64,000 nt of DNA from Micromonospora andamanensis (GTDB lineage: Bacteria; Actinomycetota; Actinomycetes; Mycobacteriales; Micromonosporaceae), in the NCBI RefSeq assembly GCF_016863495.1, contig NZ_BOOZ01000001.1:1-64000 (forward strand), in the 5' to 3' direction. Position numbers and translations under genes: made by a program. The notes under the pieces were generated by a model. That model was given only the letters and a program-made list of their open reading frames with translations. It made no database searches and was not told the origin of the DNA. This document shows positions 1-8,878 of the stretch, piece after piece. Every line of letters starts with the position of its first letter. Positions within the stretch are counted from its first letter, which is position 1.

Positions 1-2935
1 AAGCCGTTTCCCGGCTTTCGTCAAGTAGTACGTTTCCTGGCTTGACGTCGCGGTGCGAGAATCCGTGCTTAACGTGCAAATGGTCGAGTGCGTCGAAAAT
101 GTGCCCTACCAGTACCAACGCCCGACGGACCCCGAAACGATGACCGCCTTGCAGAGCGCTGTGCACGCTCCCGCCGGCCAGATAGTCCATTACGAGAGTC
201 AGACCGTGCTGGATGTCGCGGTCCGGCTGGGCGTCACGGATCTTGACGACGTGATCGTGTTCGACTCGGTCGAGCAGTCTCGGCTCCCGGTAGGCGACGG
301 CGTCCTCGAGCCCGAGAAGGTCGATGGTCTTCTGCACGAGCATCCGCTGCAGCGGCTCGTGCCAGACAAGCCGGACCTCGCCGACTGCACCACCAGGCAG
401 GGTCTGAAGGAATGAATAGGTCGGCTTGTCAAGCCGATCGCCGTGGAGCATGTCAGGCGGCCGGTTGGGACGGGTCCCGCTCAGGCGGACGGCCTCAACC
501 TGATACTCGATGGACTTGACGAGCTTGCCCCACTCGGCGTGGACGATACCGAGGTTGTTCAGCGCGGTCTCCAGCCCGTCGCGCCAGCCGGCCCGAGTTG
601 CCAGTGCCGCCGCCTCTTCCAGCTCACGAACAGCGTGCCGTGGCCGCCCTAGGCAGTGGTGCAGGTGAGCCAGACCGAGGTGAGCCATTGCCTGGGCTGC
701 GGCGTCACCCGCCTGGGCGGCGGCTTGCCTGACCGTCTCGCACATCGTTCGCCACTGGGGGATATGGAGTTGCCGGGCGAGGTATCCCCGCAGTGGGTCG
801 GCGAGGTACCACGCGACGGGATTGCCGCGCTGCGCGGCTGTCGATATCGCCGAGGTGATGTTCGCCCACTCCAGGTGGAACCAGGTCAGAGCGGCTGCGT
901 TGCCAGCAAAGGTGAACCGCTGGTCAGCGACCTCGTCGGCGGATGGCGGCAGGCGCGTGTGTTGCGGATAGAGCGCCCCGGCTGCTGCCCTCGCTCGGGA
1001 CAGGTACCACGCGGCGAGGCGCTCGAAGGCTGCGTTGCTCTCGTCGGCTGCCGCCAGCTCTGTCGCGAAGTGTCGTAGTAGGTCATGGAGGCGGTACCGG
1101 GACGGGGCGCCCTTGTTGACCAAGCTGGCGGTGTGCAGGACGTTGAGCAGGCGCGCTGACTCCTCGTCGGAAATGTCGGCGATGGCGGCAGCCGCGCCGA
1201 CGGTGTAGTCGTCGCCGGGCATGGTTCCGAGCAGGCGGAACATGCGTTGGGCAGCGACCGGCACGAGCCGGTAGGAGGACGAGAAAGCGTTACGTGCGGC
1301 GGTGTCCGAATCGCCGTCAACGACAAGCGCGCTCAGCGGGCTGCCATCGGTCAGGGCCGCGAGGAAGCTGCCGACTGTGCCGTGGCGGGTGGCGATATTC
1401 GCGGCGGCGATGCGAAGGGCCAGCGGGAGATAGGCGCACAGCCGTGCCAGACGGGCCATCTCGGAGGGCTCGCAGATAGCCTGCGGGCCGATCGTGGACG
1501 CCAGGAGCGACTGCGCTTCGTCCTCGGCAAGGATGTCGATCGACATGAGTTTGGCGCCGTCTCGCGCGACGAGGCCGGCTAGCCGAATGCGGCTGGTGAC
1601 GATCGTGAAGGCGCCGGGGCCACCGGGCAGCAGCGGCCGTACCTGCTCGACCGAGGCGGCGTCGTCCAGGACGACCAGTGCCCGTCGGTCGGCGAGGATC
1701 GACCGCAGGAGGGCAGCCGCCTCGTCGAGATCTTCTGGCACGGAGGTCGGTGGAAGGCCGAGCGAGCGCAACATCTGGCCTAACGCCTCGACTGTGGTCA
1801 TTGTCGTCGAGGGGCGGTGCCCGCGGAGGTTGAGGTAGAGGTGGCCGTCGGGGAAGCGGTCGGCGACATGGTGGGACCAGTGCAGCGCCAGGGCAGTCTT
1901 TCCGATACCCGCCGTTCCGCAAATCACGACGACCGGGGGGCCGGTGGCCCCGTTGAGTATGCCGTCGAGAATGCGGATCTCGTGCGCGCGGCCAACGAAT
2001 CCGGGAGCGGCCGGCGGCAACTGTCGGGGCGCAGGAGACTGGGTTGTGGCCGCGCGCGCCGATCCGTGTCGAGGTTGAGGAACCGTACCGGGGACACCGT
2101 GGCTGGCGGTGAACCAGCCCAGCACATCGGCACCGTCCAGGACGTAGCGGTGGAGTTCCTGGAGGGCTTTGCCCGGTTCGACCCCCAACTCGTGAGATAA
2201 CGTCGCCCGTGCCCGCCGGTAAACCTCTAGCGCCTCGCCCTTCCGGTCCGCGAGGTACAGGGCGACAATCAGCAGTTGATACAGATTTTCGTTGAATGGT
2301 GCCGTCGCGGTCGCGGCGACAAGTTCCGGGATCAGCTCTCGGTGCCGGCCGAGCGTCATGTCGAGGATGAGCCGTCGCTCAAACGCCTGGGCCTGCATCT
2401 CCTCCAGCCGACGTGCCTGAAACTGGAACGAGGGGCCGCGTAGGCCATCCAACGCCCGGCCTCGCCACAGGCCTAGCGCCTGCCGTAGATTGTCGGCTGC
2501 CTTGCGATATTCGCCCCGATGGGTGAGTGAATCCGCCTGCCGAAGACCCTCACGAAATCGAGCCAGGTCGAGCTGCATGGTGTCAACGTGCAAGGCATAT
2601 CCGCTGCCGTGCGCCACGATGCGTCCGGTATCCGCCTCGGCAGAGCAAAGAATTCGCCGCAGCGAACTCACTCGGTTCTGTACCTGTTTACGTGCCGTCG
2701 ACGGCGGTGGCTGATCGAACCACACTGCCTCCACGAGCTGATCAATTTGGACCACGCGGCCGGCATTCAACAGCAGCATCGCAAGTATGCCCCGCTCGCG
2801 GGGACCACCCACCTTGACGAACTCGTGGCCTTTGACCACCTCGACCGGGCCCAGAAGGCGGAACTCGTGTGCGGGAGCCGGCGCAGCCGCATCGTCTAAC
2901 TCGACGTCCAGAGATTCATGCAATGGAACACCCAC
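1..2935 (-). CDS. SARP/AfsR-type regulator fused to a Ser/Thr protein kinase domain (3' end beyond window)
   Basis: One minus-strand frame is open from the GTG at 2935 to the window edge, about 978 codons with no stop. Residues about 23-115 look like the OmpR-type winged helix and about 120-265 the BTAD domain of SARP regulators. An NB-ARC NTPase follows, with Walker A GTAGIGKT at about 340-347 (K346) and a Walker B near VVLDDA. Only one or two TPRs follow (ALNNLGIVHAEWGKLVKSIE). At residue 829 (ATG at 451) the protein becomes a Hanks-type kinase: glycine loop PGGAVGEV, lysine K869 in VQKTID, and catalytic loop HRDVKPGN at 961-968. AfsR-family proteins normally end in a longer TPR array, so this is a fusion in which most TPRs seem replaced. 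Start: GTG with GGGGAGGG about 10 bases upstream; start certainty is moderate. Third-position GC looks lower than in the genes to the right, which hints at transfer. Confidence 0.8.
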   Translation of the reverse strand, partial: MGVPLHESLDVELDDAAAPAPAHEFRLLGPVEVVKGHEFVKVGGPRERGILAMLLLNAGRVVQIDQLVEAVWFDQPPPSTARKQVQNRVSSLRRILCSAEADTGRIVAHGSGYALHVDTMQLDLARFREGLRQADSLTHRGEYRKAADNLRQALGLWRGRALDGLRGPSFQFQARRLEEMQAQAFERRLILDMTLGRHRELIPELVAATATAPFNENLYQLLIVALYLADRKGEALEVYRRARATLSHELGVEPGKALQELHRYVLDGADVLGWFTASHGVPGTVPQPRHGSARAATTQSPAPRQLPPAAPGFVGRAHEIRILDGILNGATGPPVVVICGTAGIGKTALALHWSHHVADRFPDGHLYLNLRGHRPSTTMTTVEALGQMLRSLGLPPTSVPEDLDEAAALLRSILADRRALVVLDDAASVEQVRPLLPGGPGAFTIVTSRIRLAGLVARDGAKLMSIDILAEDEAQSLLASTIGPQAICEPSEMARLARLCAYLPLALRIAAANIATRHGTVGSFLAALTDGSPLSALVVDGDSDTAARNAFSSSYRLVPVAAQRMFRLLGTMPGDDYTVGAAAAIADISDEESARLLNVLHTASLVNKGAPSRYRLHDLLRHFATELAAADESNAAFERLAAWYLSRARAAAGALYPQHTRLPPSADEVADQRFTFAGNAAALTWFHLEWANITSAISTAAQRGNPVAWYLADPLRGYLARQLHIPQWRTMCETVRQAAAQAGDAAAQAMAHLGLAHLHHCLGRPRHAVRELEEAAALATRAGWRDGLETALNNLGIVHAEWGKLVKSIEYQVEAVRLSGTRPNRPPDMLHGDRLDKPTYSFLQTLPGGAVGEVRLVWHEPLQRMLVQKTIDLLGLEDAVAYREPRLLDRVEHDHVVKIRDAQPDRDIQHGLTLVMDYLAGGSVHSALQGGHRFGVRRALVLVGHIFDALDHLHVKHGFSHRDVKPGNVLLDESRETA

Positions 2936-3071
2936 TCCGTTGAGGCACCCTCCCCGGAGGACCTACATTGGCGTCTACGCCGCGAGGAGCAGTGCACGGA
3001 CGGCCGCGAGCAAGAGAGCCTCATGGCCGCATGTCGATTGGCCGCGCCGCCAGGGCCGGCAAGACAAAGAT

Positions 3072-3662
3072 CTAGGATGAATCGCGCCGAGGATGGCGGA
3101 CGATGCCATCACTGACAGTTCGCAGGAGCACGGGCAGGGCTTCGTGGGCCGCCAGTGTCCCGTCATCGACGGCCTCGGAGGCCGCGTAGACCAACGCCCA
3201 CATCGATCGCTCGATCCAGGCCGATGGAACGGTAGGGTCGATGGTGCCGTCCGCCTGGCCCCGACGGATGAGATCGATGACCGGGCCGCCGACTGCGGCG
3301 AACTGTGCGACGGCGGGGTGGTTGGCGACGGTGTGGTCCTCGAACAGGAACCTGATGCGGTCGCCGACCGTCAGGTAGGCGGCCACGAGTCGGTTCAGGG
3401 CGTCGACCGGCGGTCCCTGGGTGATGGCGGCGGCCTCTGTCGCATCGGCGATCTCGCCGATGCTGTGCCGGATCGAGGCAACCAGTAGATCGGCCCGGCC
3501 TGGGAAATGACGGTGCAGCGTGGCCCGATGGGTCCCCGCGTGGTCGGCGATCTCACTCAGGGTGACGTCGCGGTCGCGGACCCACGCGGCGATTGCCGCC
3601 TCGATGATCGTTTGACGCGTGCGGCGACGTGCCGGCGATGGCACATCGGGGTCTGACTGCAC
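3072..3662 (-). CDS. TetR/AcrR-family transcriptional regulator
   Basis: The 196-residue protein has an N-terminal helix-turn-helix (TLSEIADHAGTHRATLHRHF, about residues 34-53) typical of TetR repressors, followed by an all-helical ligand-binding half. It starts at GTG 3662. A short perfect inverted repeat lies about 42 bp upstream and is the likely autoregulatory operator. The next gene on the same strand upstream is the large secreted ThuA/dehydrogenase protein, whose terminator-like hairpin lies between them, so the two are probably separate transcripts. The ligand cannot be read from sequence. Confidence 0.9.
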   Translation of the reverse strand: MQSDPDVPSPARRRTRQTIIEAAIAAWVRDRDVTLSEIADHAGTHRATLHRHFPGRADLLVASIRHSIGEIADATEAAAITQGPPVDALNRLVAAYLTVGDRIRFLFEDHTVANHPAVAQFAAVGGPVIDLIRRGQADGTIDPTVPSAWIERSMWALVYAASEAVDDGTLAAHEALPVLLRTVSDGIVRHPRRDSS

Positions 3663-3703
3663 ACCCGGACGCTAACATGTCCCGCGACAACGGTGTTGCT
3701 TTC

Positions 3704-3721
3704 TGCGACATCAATGTCGCA
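3704..3721. promoter_or_regulatory. Inverted repeat, likely TetR operator
   Basis: TGCGACA-TCAA-TGTCGCA is a perfect 7-bp inverted repeat with a 4-base spacer. It sits just upstream of the TetR gene that starts at 3662, where an autoregulatory site would be expected. The function is inferred from position only. Confidence 0.55.
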
Positions 3722-3775
3722 TATCGAGCGCTCGATCATGACAACGAACCGCTGTGCTCAGCGGCCGGACCTGCC

Positions 3776-3806
3776 GTGGCCGGCACGGGTTCTCCGTGCC
3801 GGCCAC
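3776..3806 (-). terminator. Hairpin terminator after the secreted ThuA/dehydrogenase gene
   Basis: A perfect 13-bp GC-rich stem (arms 3776-3788 and 3794-3806) with a 5-base loop begins 18 bases past the stop codon of the 3824-7753 gene. There is no clear U-tract, which is common for actinomycete terminators. Confidence 0.6.
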
Positions 3807-3823
3807 GACTGCGGTGGTTCGGT

Positions 3824-6800
3824 TCAGCTGGTGTACGCCTCCAGTTCCCAGAGCGAGTGACCCCAGGCGCTGCCCCTGGCGGTGCCGTAGATCCGTAGGT
3901 AGCGGCCATTGGCGCCGAGCGCGGTGTGCTCGTCCACCCCGCCGTCGGCCCCGGTCACCGTCTTCACGTCGGTCCAGGTGGTGCCGTCGTTCGAGGTCTG
4001 GATGCGGTACGCACTGCTGTACGCCGCTTCCCAGCTCAGTTTGACCCGGCCGATCGCGGTTGGGCTGCCGAGGTCGACCCGGATCCACTGCGGGTCGGAG
4101 AACGCCGACGACCAGCGGGTGGTGAGGCTGCCGTCCACCGCCTGGGCGCCGGACATGCCGGCTCCCTCGCTGCTGGACGTCAGCGTCGGCTTGTTCAGCA
4201 GCAGGTTGGTGCCCGGCTGCGGCCCGCTGGTGCCGCCGTACACCTCGAACTCGAAAAGCGAGTAGCCCCAGCCGGTGCCCCGGGTGGTGCCGGTGAGCCG
4301 GACGTACCGGCCGGAGCCGGTCAGCCCGGTGAGGTCGTCCACGCCACCGTCGCCGCCGGTCACGGTGCGGATGGTGGTGAAGTTGACCCCGTCCGGCGAG
4401 GTCTGGATCTGGTACCCGCTGCCGTACGCCGCCTCCCAGGTCAGCTTGACCCGGTTGATGGCGTAGCTGGCGCCGAGGTCCACATCGATCCACTGTGGGT
4501 CGCTGAACGCGCTGGACCACCGGGTGCCGAGCGCGCCGTCGAACGCGTTGCCGGCGACGAAGGCGTCCTGCACGCTCGAGGCGCGGGCCGGCTTGCCCTG
4601 GGCCAGGTTGGCGCCCGGTTCCGGGCCAGGTCCGGGGCCGCCGCCCGGGCTGGTCGAGAGGGTGAACTCGTCGATGTCGAAGTACGGTCCGGTGCCTTTG
4701 AAGACCAGGAACAGGGTGCGGGTACCGGTCGGGGCGGTGATCCCGCCGGTGACCGTGGCGAACGTGGCGTACCCGCCGGTCGGCGCCACTGTCGCCTGAC
4801 CGACGAGCGGTCCGGTGGGCGAGTCGACCCGCAGTTCGAGGGTGCCGCCGCCGTCCGCTGGGGCACCGACCCGGGCGCTGAACGACTGGATGCCTGTCAG
4901 GTTGTACGGGTGGAACGAGATCCAGTCGTTGTTGTCGATGTATCCGATCGCCGCTCCGCCGTGCGCGCTGCCCGGGGTGACGACCTGGATGCCTGACGAG
5001 TCGCCGAAGTGCTCGGCCTGGCGTACCCGTGGCTGGAGGACGGCCTGGGTGTGCGTGGTGAGCGGTGGCTGACCGGCGCCACCGAGGTCGGTGTACTCGG
5101 CGTCGATGATGCCGAAGATGTTCGCCGCGGTGTCGTGCTCGCCATCGACCGAGGTCTGGATGACCCCGGAGCAGCCCTGCACGCTGCTGATCTGGTGACC
5201 GTGTGAGTCGTGGCCGAGAACGTAGTTCACCTTCACCCGGGCGCAGTCGATCGTGCCGTCCTGCGCGTCGGTGACCGTGACGGAGAACGGTATGGCATCA
5301 CCGAAGGTGAACGTGGACCCGTTCAACGGCGTGTTCACGGTGACCACCGGGGCGCTGTTGCCGACAGTGATGACGGTGCTCGCGGTACCGACCTTGCCTG
5401 TGGTGTCCCGAACGGTCAGGGTCGGTCTGAAGGTGCCGTTCGCGGTGTAGGTGAACGTCGGGTTCGTCGCGGTCGAGTCGGTGGTGCCGTTGTTGTCGAA
5501 GTCCCAGGCGTAGGTGAACGGGTCGCCGTCCGGGTCGAGCGTGCCGGCCGACGAGAACCGTACGGTCAGTGGTGCGACGCCGCTGGTCGGGGTGGCCGAG
5601 ACGACAGCCCGTGGGGCTCTGCCCTCGCGGGCGTACTCGATCCGGTAGAGGGCCGAGTTGGCGTCGCCGTTGAACCAGCCGGTGCCGTAGTCGAGCACGT
5701 AGAGCGCGCCGTCCGGCCCGAATTCCAGGTCCATGACCTGGGTGCCGGTCCAGGGGAACGGGTTGATCTTCAGCGGCTGGCCGGTCGAGTCGAGCTTGAT
5801 GTTCTTGATCCAGCGGCGGCCGAACTCACCGGCGAAGTACGTCCCGTCGTAGTACTCGGGAAACGCCACAGCGGAGGTGTTGTCCGGGTCGAACCGGTAC
5901 ACCGGTCCGCCCATCGGCGACAGACCGCCGCCGGTGAACTCCGGCGGCGAGCCGGAACCGCCGTACGGCAGCCAGGCCGGGACGGCCGGCGGCAGCTGGG
6001 TCAGACCTGTGTTGTTCGGCGAGTTGTTCACCGGCCCGTTGGCGCAGTCGAACTTCGGGCCGGACGGGCCGGACGGGAAGGTGTAGTCGTTGTACGCGTC
6101 GTTGCGGGCGGTGCAGTACGGCCAGCCGTAGAAGCCGGGCTTGTCGATCCGGGCGAACTCCACGTTGCCCGCCGGACCCCGGTTCGGGTCGGCGGTGCCC
6201 GCGTCCGGACCGTAGTCACCCAGGTAGACGACGCCTGTCTCCTTGTCCACGCTCATCCGGAACGGGTTCCGGAAGCCCATCGCATAGATCTCCGGACGGG
6301 TCCGCGCGGTGCCCGGCGCGAACATGTTTCCGGCCGGGATGGTGTACCCGCCGGCCGCGCTCGGCCTGATCCGCAGCACCTTGCCGCGCAGGTCGTTGGT
6401 GTTGCCCGAGGTGCGCTGGGCGTCGAAGGCCGGGTTACGGCCGGCTCGCTCGTCGATCGGGGTGAACCCGCTCGACTCGAACGGGTTGGTGTCGTCGCCC
6501 GTGGACAGGTACAGGTTGCCGACCGCGTCGAAGTCCATGTCACCGCCGACATGGCAGCACATGCCCCGGCTGGTCGGCACGTCCAGGATCAGCGTCTCGC
6601 TTGCCAGGTTGATGGTGTTGTCCGCGTTGGCGGTGAACCGGGACAGTCGGTTCACGCCGTCCCACCGGGCGAAGTCCGCTGGCGTTCCGGTGGCTGGCGC
6701 TCCGCCACCTGGGGTGTCGAGCGGTGGCGCGTAGAACACGTACACCCAGCGGTTGGTGGCGAAGTTCGGGTCCACCTTGATGCCCTGCAGACCCTCCTCG

Positions 6801-7753
6801 TCGCCGGTGTAGACAGGCAGCGTGGCGGCGACCTTGGTGTTGCCGGCCGCGTCGGTGTGTCGGATGACACCGTTGCGCGAGGTGTGGAACACGCCCCGGT
6901 CCGGCAGCACGGTGAGGCTCATCGGCTCGCCCGTCTCGGCTGCGCCCTTCGCCAACTCGACCTGCTGGAAGTTGCTGGTCACGGTGCCGCCACAGTCGGC
7001 CTCGGCCGCACCGGCCGCGCTCATGATGCCGCCGAGCAGGTGGGTACGGAAGTTCGGTTCGGCGTACGACTCATCGGTGTGCCCGAGGCCGGTGTACCAG
7101 GCCCGGCCGCCTGAGTAGTTCTGGCACCATGAGATCGGGTGGTCGTACCCGTTGCCGCCGCCGGTGTAGGTGGTCTCGTCCAGAGTGGCGAGCACGTGCA
7201 CGCTGCCCCGTGGGTTGGTGCGGTAGTTGTACCACTCGTCCAGTCGGGTCCACCGCTGCGGCAGCGAGGCGGTGGACGGGTGCACCTGGTCGGCGACCTT
7301 GATGGTCGCGGTCTGGTTGGCCGGATGCGAGGCGAAGTACGCCCCGACCAACCCGCCGTACCACTGCCACTCGTACTCGGTGTCGGCGGCGGCGTGCACG
7401 CCCACGTACCCGCCACCGCCCTGGATGTACCGCTCGAACGCGGTCTGCTGGCTGGCGTTGAGTACGTCACCTGTGGTGGACAGCCAGATCACCGCGGCGA
7501 ACCGGTCCAGGTTGGCGTCGGTGAACTGGGCCGCGTCCTCGGTGGCCTCGACGGTGAACCCGTTTGCCGCACCGAGCTGCTGGATGGCGGCGATGCCGGG
7601 GACGATGGATCCGTGCCGGAATCCGGCGGTCTTGCTGAAGACAAGCACGGTGAACGGGGCGGCAGTGGCTGCGGGTGGCACGGCGACGATGCCGCCGGCC
7701 ACGAGGATCGCGCTCAGTACGGCGCCGAGCCACGATCTCAGAGATCTGCGCAC
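3824..7753 (-). CDS. Secreted ThuA-like / PQQ-type sugar dehydrogenase with PKD, CBM6-like and two F5/8-type C domains
   Basis: The 1309-residue protein starts with a signal peptide (RRSLRSWLGAVLSAIL, cleavage near ATAAP, residue 32). Residues about 33-250 form a ThuA-like (trehalose-utilisation, class I glutamine-amidotransferase-like) domain. About 258-700 resemble soluble glucose/sorbosone dehydrogenase beta-propellers (GLQGIKVDPNF, GNLYLSTGDDTNPF, GPDGALYVLDYG). About 711-800 is a PKD domain (YAWDFDNNGTTDS), 909-1031 a CBM6-like domain, and 1046-1170 and 1181-1309 are two F5/8 type C (discoidin) domains that resemble each other closely (TRWSSAFSDPQWI occurs in both). The combination indicates an exported enzyme that binds polysaccharide and oxidises a sugar or sugar-derived substrate. 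The exact substrate is not visible. The gene appears monocistronic. Confidence 0.9.
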   Translation of the reverse strand: MRRSLRSWLGAVLSAILVAGGIVAVPPAATAAPFTVLVFSKTAGFRHGSIVPGIAAIQQLGAANGFTVEATEDAAQFTDANLDRFAAVIWLSTTGDVLNASQQTAFERYIQGGGGYVGVHAAADTEYEWQWYGGLVGAYFASHPANQTATIKVADQVHPSTASLPQRWTRLDEWYNYRTNPRGSVHVLATLDETTYTGGGNGYDHPISWCQNYSGGRAWYTGLGHTDESYAEPNFRTHLLGGIMSAAGAAEADCGGTVTSNFQQVELAKGAAETGEPMSLTVLPDRGVFHTSRNGVIRHTDAAGNTKVAATLPVYTGDEEGLQGIKVDPNFATNRWVYVFYAPPLDTPGGGAPATGTPADFARWDGVNRLSRFTANADNTINLASETLILDVPTSRGMCCHVGGDMDFDAVGNLYLSTGDDTNPFESSGFTPIDERAGRNPAFDAQRTSGNTNDLRGKVLRIRPSAAGGYTIPAGNMFAPGTARTRPEIYAMGFRNPFRMSVDKETGVVYLGDYGPDAGTADPNRGPAGNVEFARIDKPGFYGWPYCTARNDAYNDYTFPSGPSGPKFDCANGPVNNSPNNTGLTQLPPAVPAWLPYGGSGSPPEFTGGGLSPMGGPVYRFDPDNTSAVAFPEYYDGTYFAGEFGRRWIKNIKLDSTGQPLKINPFPWTGTQVMDLEFGPDGALYVLDYGTGWFNGDANSALYRIEYAREGRAPRAVVSATPTSGVAPLTVRFSSAGTLDPDGDPFTYAWDFDNNGTTDSTATNPTFTYTANGTFRPTLTVRDTTGKVGTASTVITVGNSAPVVTVNTPLNGSTFTFGDAIPFSVTVTDAQDGTIDCARVKVNYVLGHDSHGHQISSVQGCSGVIQTSVDGEHDTAANIFGIIDAEYTDLGGAGQPPLTTHTQAVLQPRVRQAEHFGDSSGIQVVTPGSAHGGAAIGYIDNNDWISFHPYNLTGIQSFSARVGAPADGGGTLELRVDSPTGPLVGQATVAPTGGYATFATVTGGITAPTGTRTLFLVFKGTGPYFDIDEFTLSTSPGGGPGPGPEPGANLAQGKPARASSVQDAFVAGNAFDGALGTRWSSAFSDPQWIDVDLGASYAINRVKLTWEAAYGSGYQIQTSPDGVNFTTIRTVTGGDGGVDDLTGLTGSGRYVRLTGTTRGTGWGYSLFEFEVYGGTSGPQPGTNLLLNKPTLTSSSEGAGMSGAQAVDGSLTTRWSSAFSDPQWIRVDLGSPTAIGRVKLSWEAAYSSAYRIQTSNDGTTWTDVKTVTGADGGVDEHTALGANGRYLRIYGTARGSAWGHSLWELEAYTS

Positions 7754-7981
7754 GGTGGTCGTCCTTTCGAGGACAGCGTGCGCCGATCACGCCTGGGTGG
7801 GGTGGAGGTGGTGCTGGGCATGCTCGTGGCCCGCTCAACGCGCCGTCGCCGATGCGAGCGTGAGGCATGTGCATACATCGTTACGGTCGCGTCGCTGGCG
7901 CGTCAAGCCTTCCCGGCAACTTCGTGAGAGCGTTATCTCGGCAGGTCAGGGAGTTTTCTGGTGACGATCTTCGAGCCACTC

Positions 7982-8776
7982 TCAGGCCCGGTGCCTGCAC
8001 CGTCTGTCGGTCCACAACCGGATCGCTGTCGTACCCACGATGAGCGCGGCTCCGGTGGCGTTGAACACTCGGGTTCGGACCGGGCGTTCGCGGTTGGCGG
8101 CGCTGGTGGCCAGGGCCCAGCCGCCGGCCACCGCGATCGGTGTGTAGCCACGCCTGCTGGTGGCGATCGTCGTGCCCAGCGCGGCGGCGGCTCCCAGCAC
8201 CGCGAGACGGGCCGCTGTCCGGCCGGACCTTGTCGTCGGTGCGAATCTGCCGCGCCTGCGGGTGGCGAAGACGTTGACGACGGAGGCGACGCTCGTCCAA
8301 CCGAACAGCAGGCCGCTGCTGGGGGCGACCAGGCGGTCGGGGCCGTGTGGTCGACCGGCCTGGGCGCGCCGGTGTGCGGTGCCGGCGAACGCCGCGGCGA
8401 GGGGAAGGATGTACGGGGTGTACTGGAAGCGGTTCGCCTGTGCCGCGACGGACCAGGCGGTGTTCGCGCCGTAGGCGGCGGTGAGCCACCACCCGGTGCG
8501 GCGGTTGACGGCTGCCGCGGGTCGTACGGCGTGCTGGATGGCGTTGGCGGCGACACCGGCGAAGATCGGCGCCCAGATGGCGAAGGCGTAGTCCGGCGGG
8601 GTGATCTCGGTGTCGAACTCCTCGGCTCCTTCCTCGGTGCCGGCGATGACCGGGCCGAGAGTGGGCACGAGCACCATCAGTCCAGCTGCGGCAACCATGC
8701 AGGCTGCGCGTAGGCGATCCGTGGTGGTGGGTTCGGATGATTCGACAGGTCCGTCCGGTGTCGACGATCTGGTCAT
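7982..8776 (-). CDS. TspO/MBR-like integral membrane protein
   Basis: The 264-residue protein has several hydrophobic helices and the stretch ITPPDYAFAIWAPIFAG, which resembles the PxxFAIW-type loop of tryptophan-rich sensory/TspO-related membrane proteins. Family assignment is by motif only. The ATG at 8776 is preferred over an upstream frame extension because GGGGAAGG lies 9 bases before it and because the upstream extension would run toward the operator. It is transcribed divergently from the MarR gene at 8879, with a palindrome between them, so it is probably the MarR target. The ligand is unknown. Confidence 0.65.
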   Translation of the reverse strand: MTRSSTPDGPVESSEPTTTDRLRAACMVAAAGLMVLVPTLGPVIAGTEEGAEEFDTEITPPDYAFAIWAPIFAGVAANAIQHAVRPAAAVNRRTGWWLTAAYGANTAWSVAAQANRFQYTPYILPLAAAFAGTAHRRAQAGRPHGPDRLVAPSSGLLFGWTSVASVVNVFATRRRGRFAPTTRSGRTAARLAVLGAAAALGTTIATSRRGYTPIAVAGGWALATSAANRERPVRTRVFNATGAALIVGTTAIRLWTDRRCRHRA

Positions 8777-8844
8777 GCTCGTGCACCTTCCCCGGTCTTC
8801 GAGCTTCGTCGCGATGTCGCGCCGCGCGAACCTCCGCCGCAAAG

Positions 8845-8863
8845 TAGCTTGATTATCAAGCTA
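8845..8863. promoter_or_regulatory. Perfect 9-1-9 palindrome, likely MarR operator
   Basis: TAGCTTGATTATCAAGCTA is a perfect palindrome around a single central base and is AT-rich against a very GC-rich background. It lies between the divergent TspO-like and MarR genes, 15 bases upstream of the MarR ATG at 8879. MarR dimers typically bind palindromes of this size. Confidence 0.8.
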
Positions 8864-8878
8864 ACGTATCATGGAGCG

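Noticed and set aside
451..451. Independent kinase gene starting at ATG 451 rather than a fusion
   Set aside because: No Shine-Dalgarno is seen before the ATG, and the SARP frame runs through without a stop. Internal initiation remains possible, so it is noted in the fusion finding.
2641..2660. GCAGAGCAAAG-like stretch resembling the arm of the 45276 inverted repeat
   Set aside because: Only about 10 bases match and there is no partner arm; coding sequence of the SARP gene explains it.
5210..7114. 634-codon plus-strand frame inside the ThuA/dehydrogenase gene
   Set aside because: Val/Arg/Gly-rich shadow of the minus-strand gene, whose domains are unmistakable.
8849..8878. Upstream TTG start for the MarR gene
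   Set aside because: It lies within the operator palindrome, has no ribosome site, and adds residues not belonging to the MarR fold.
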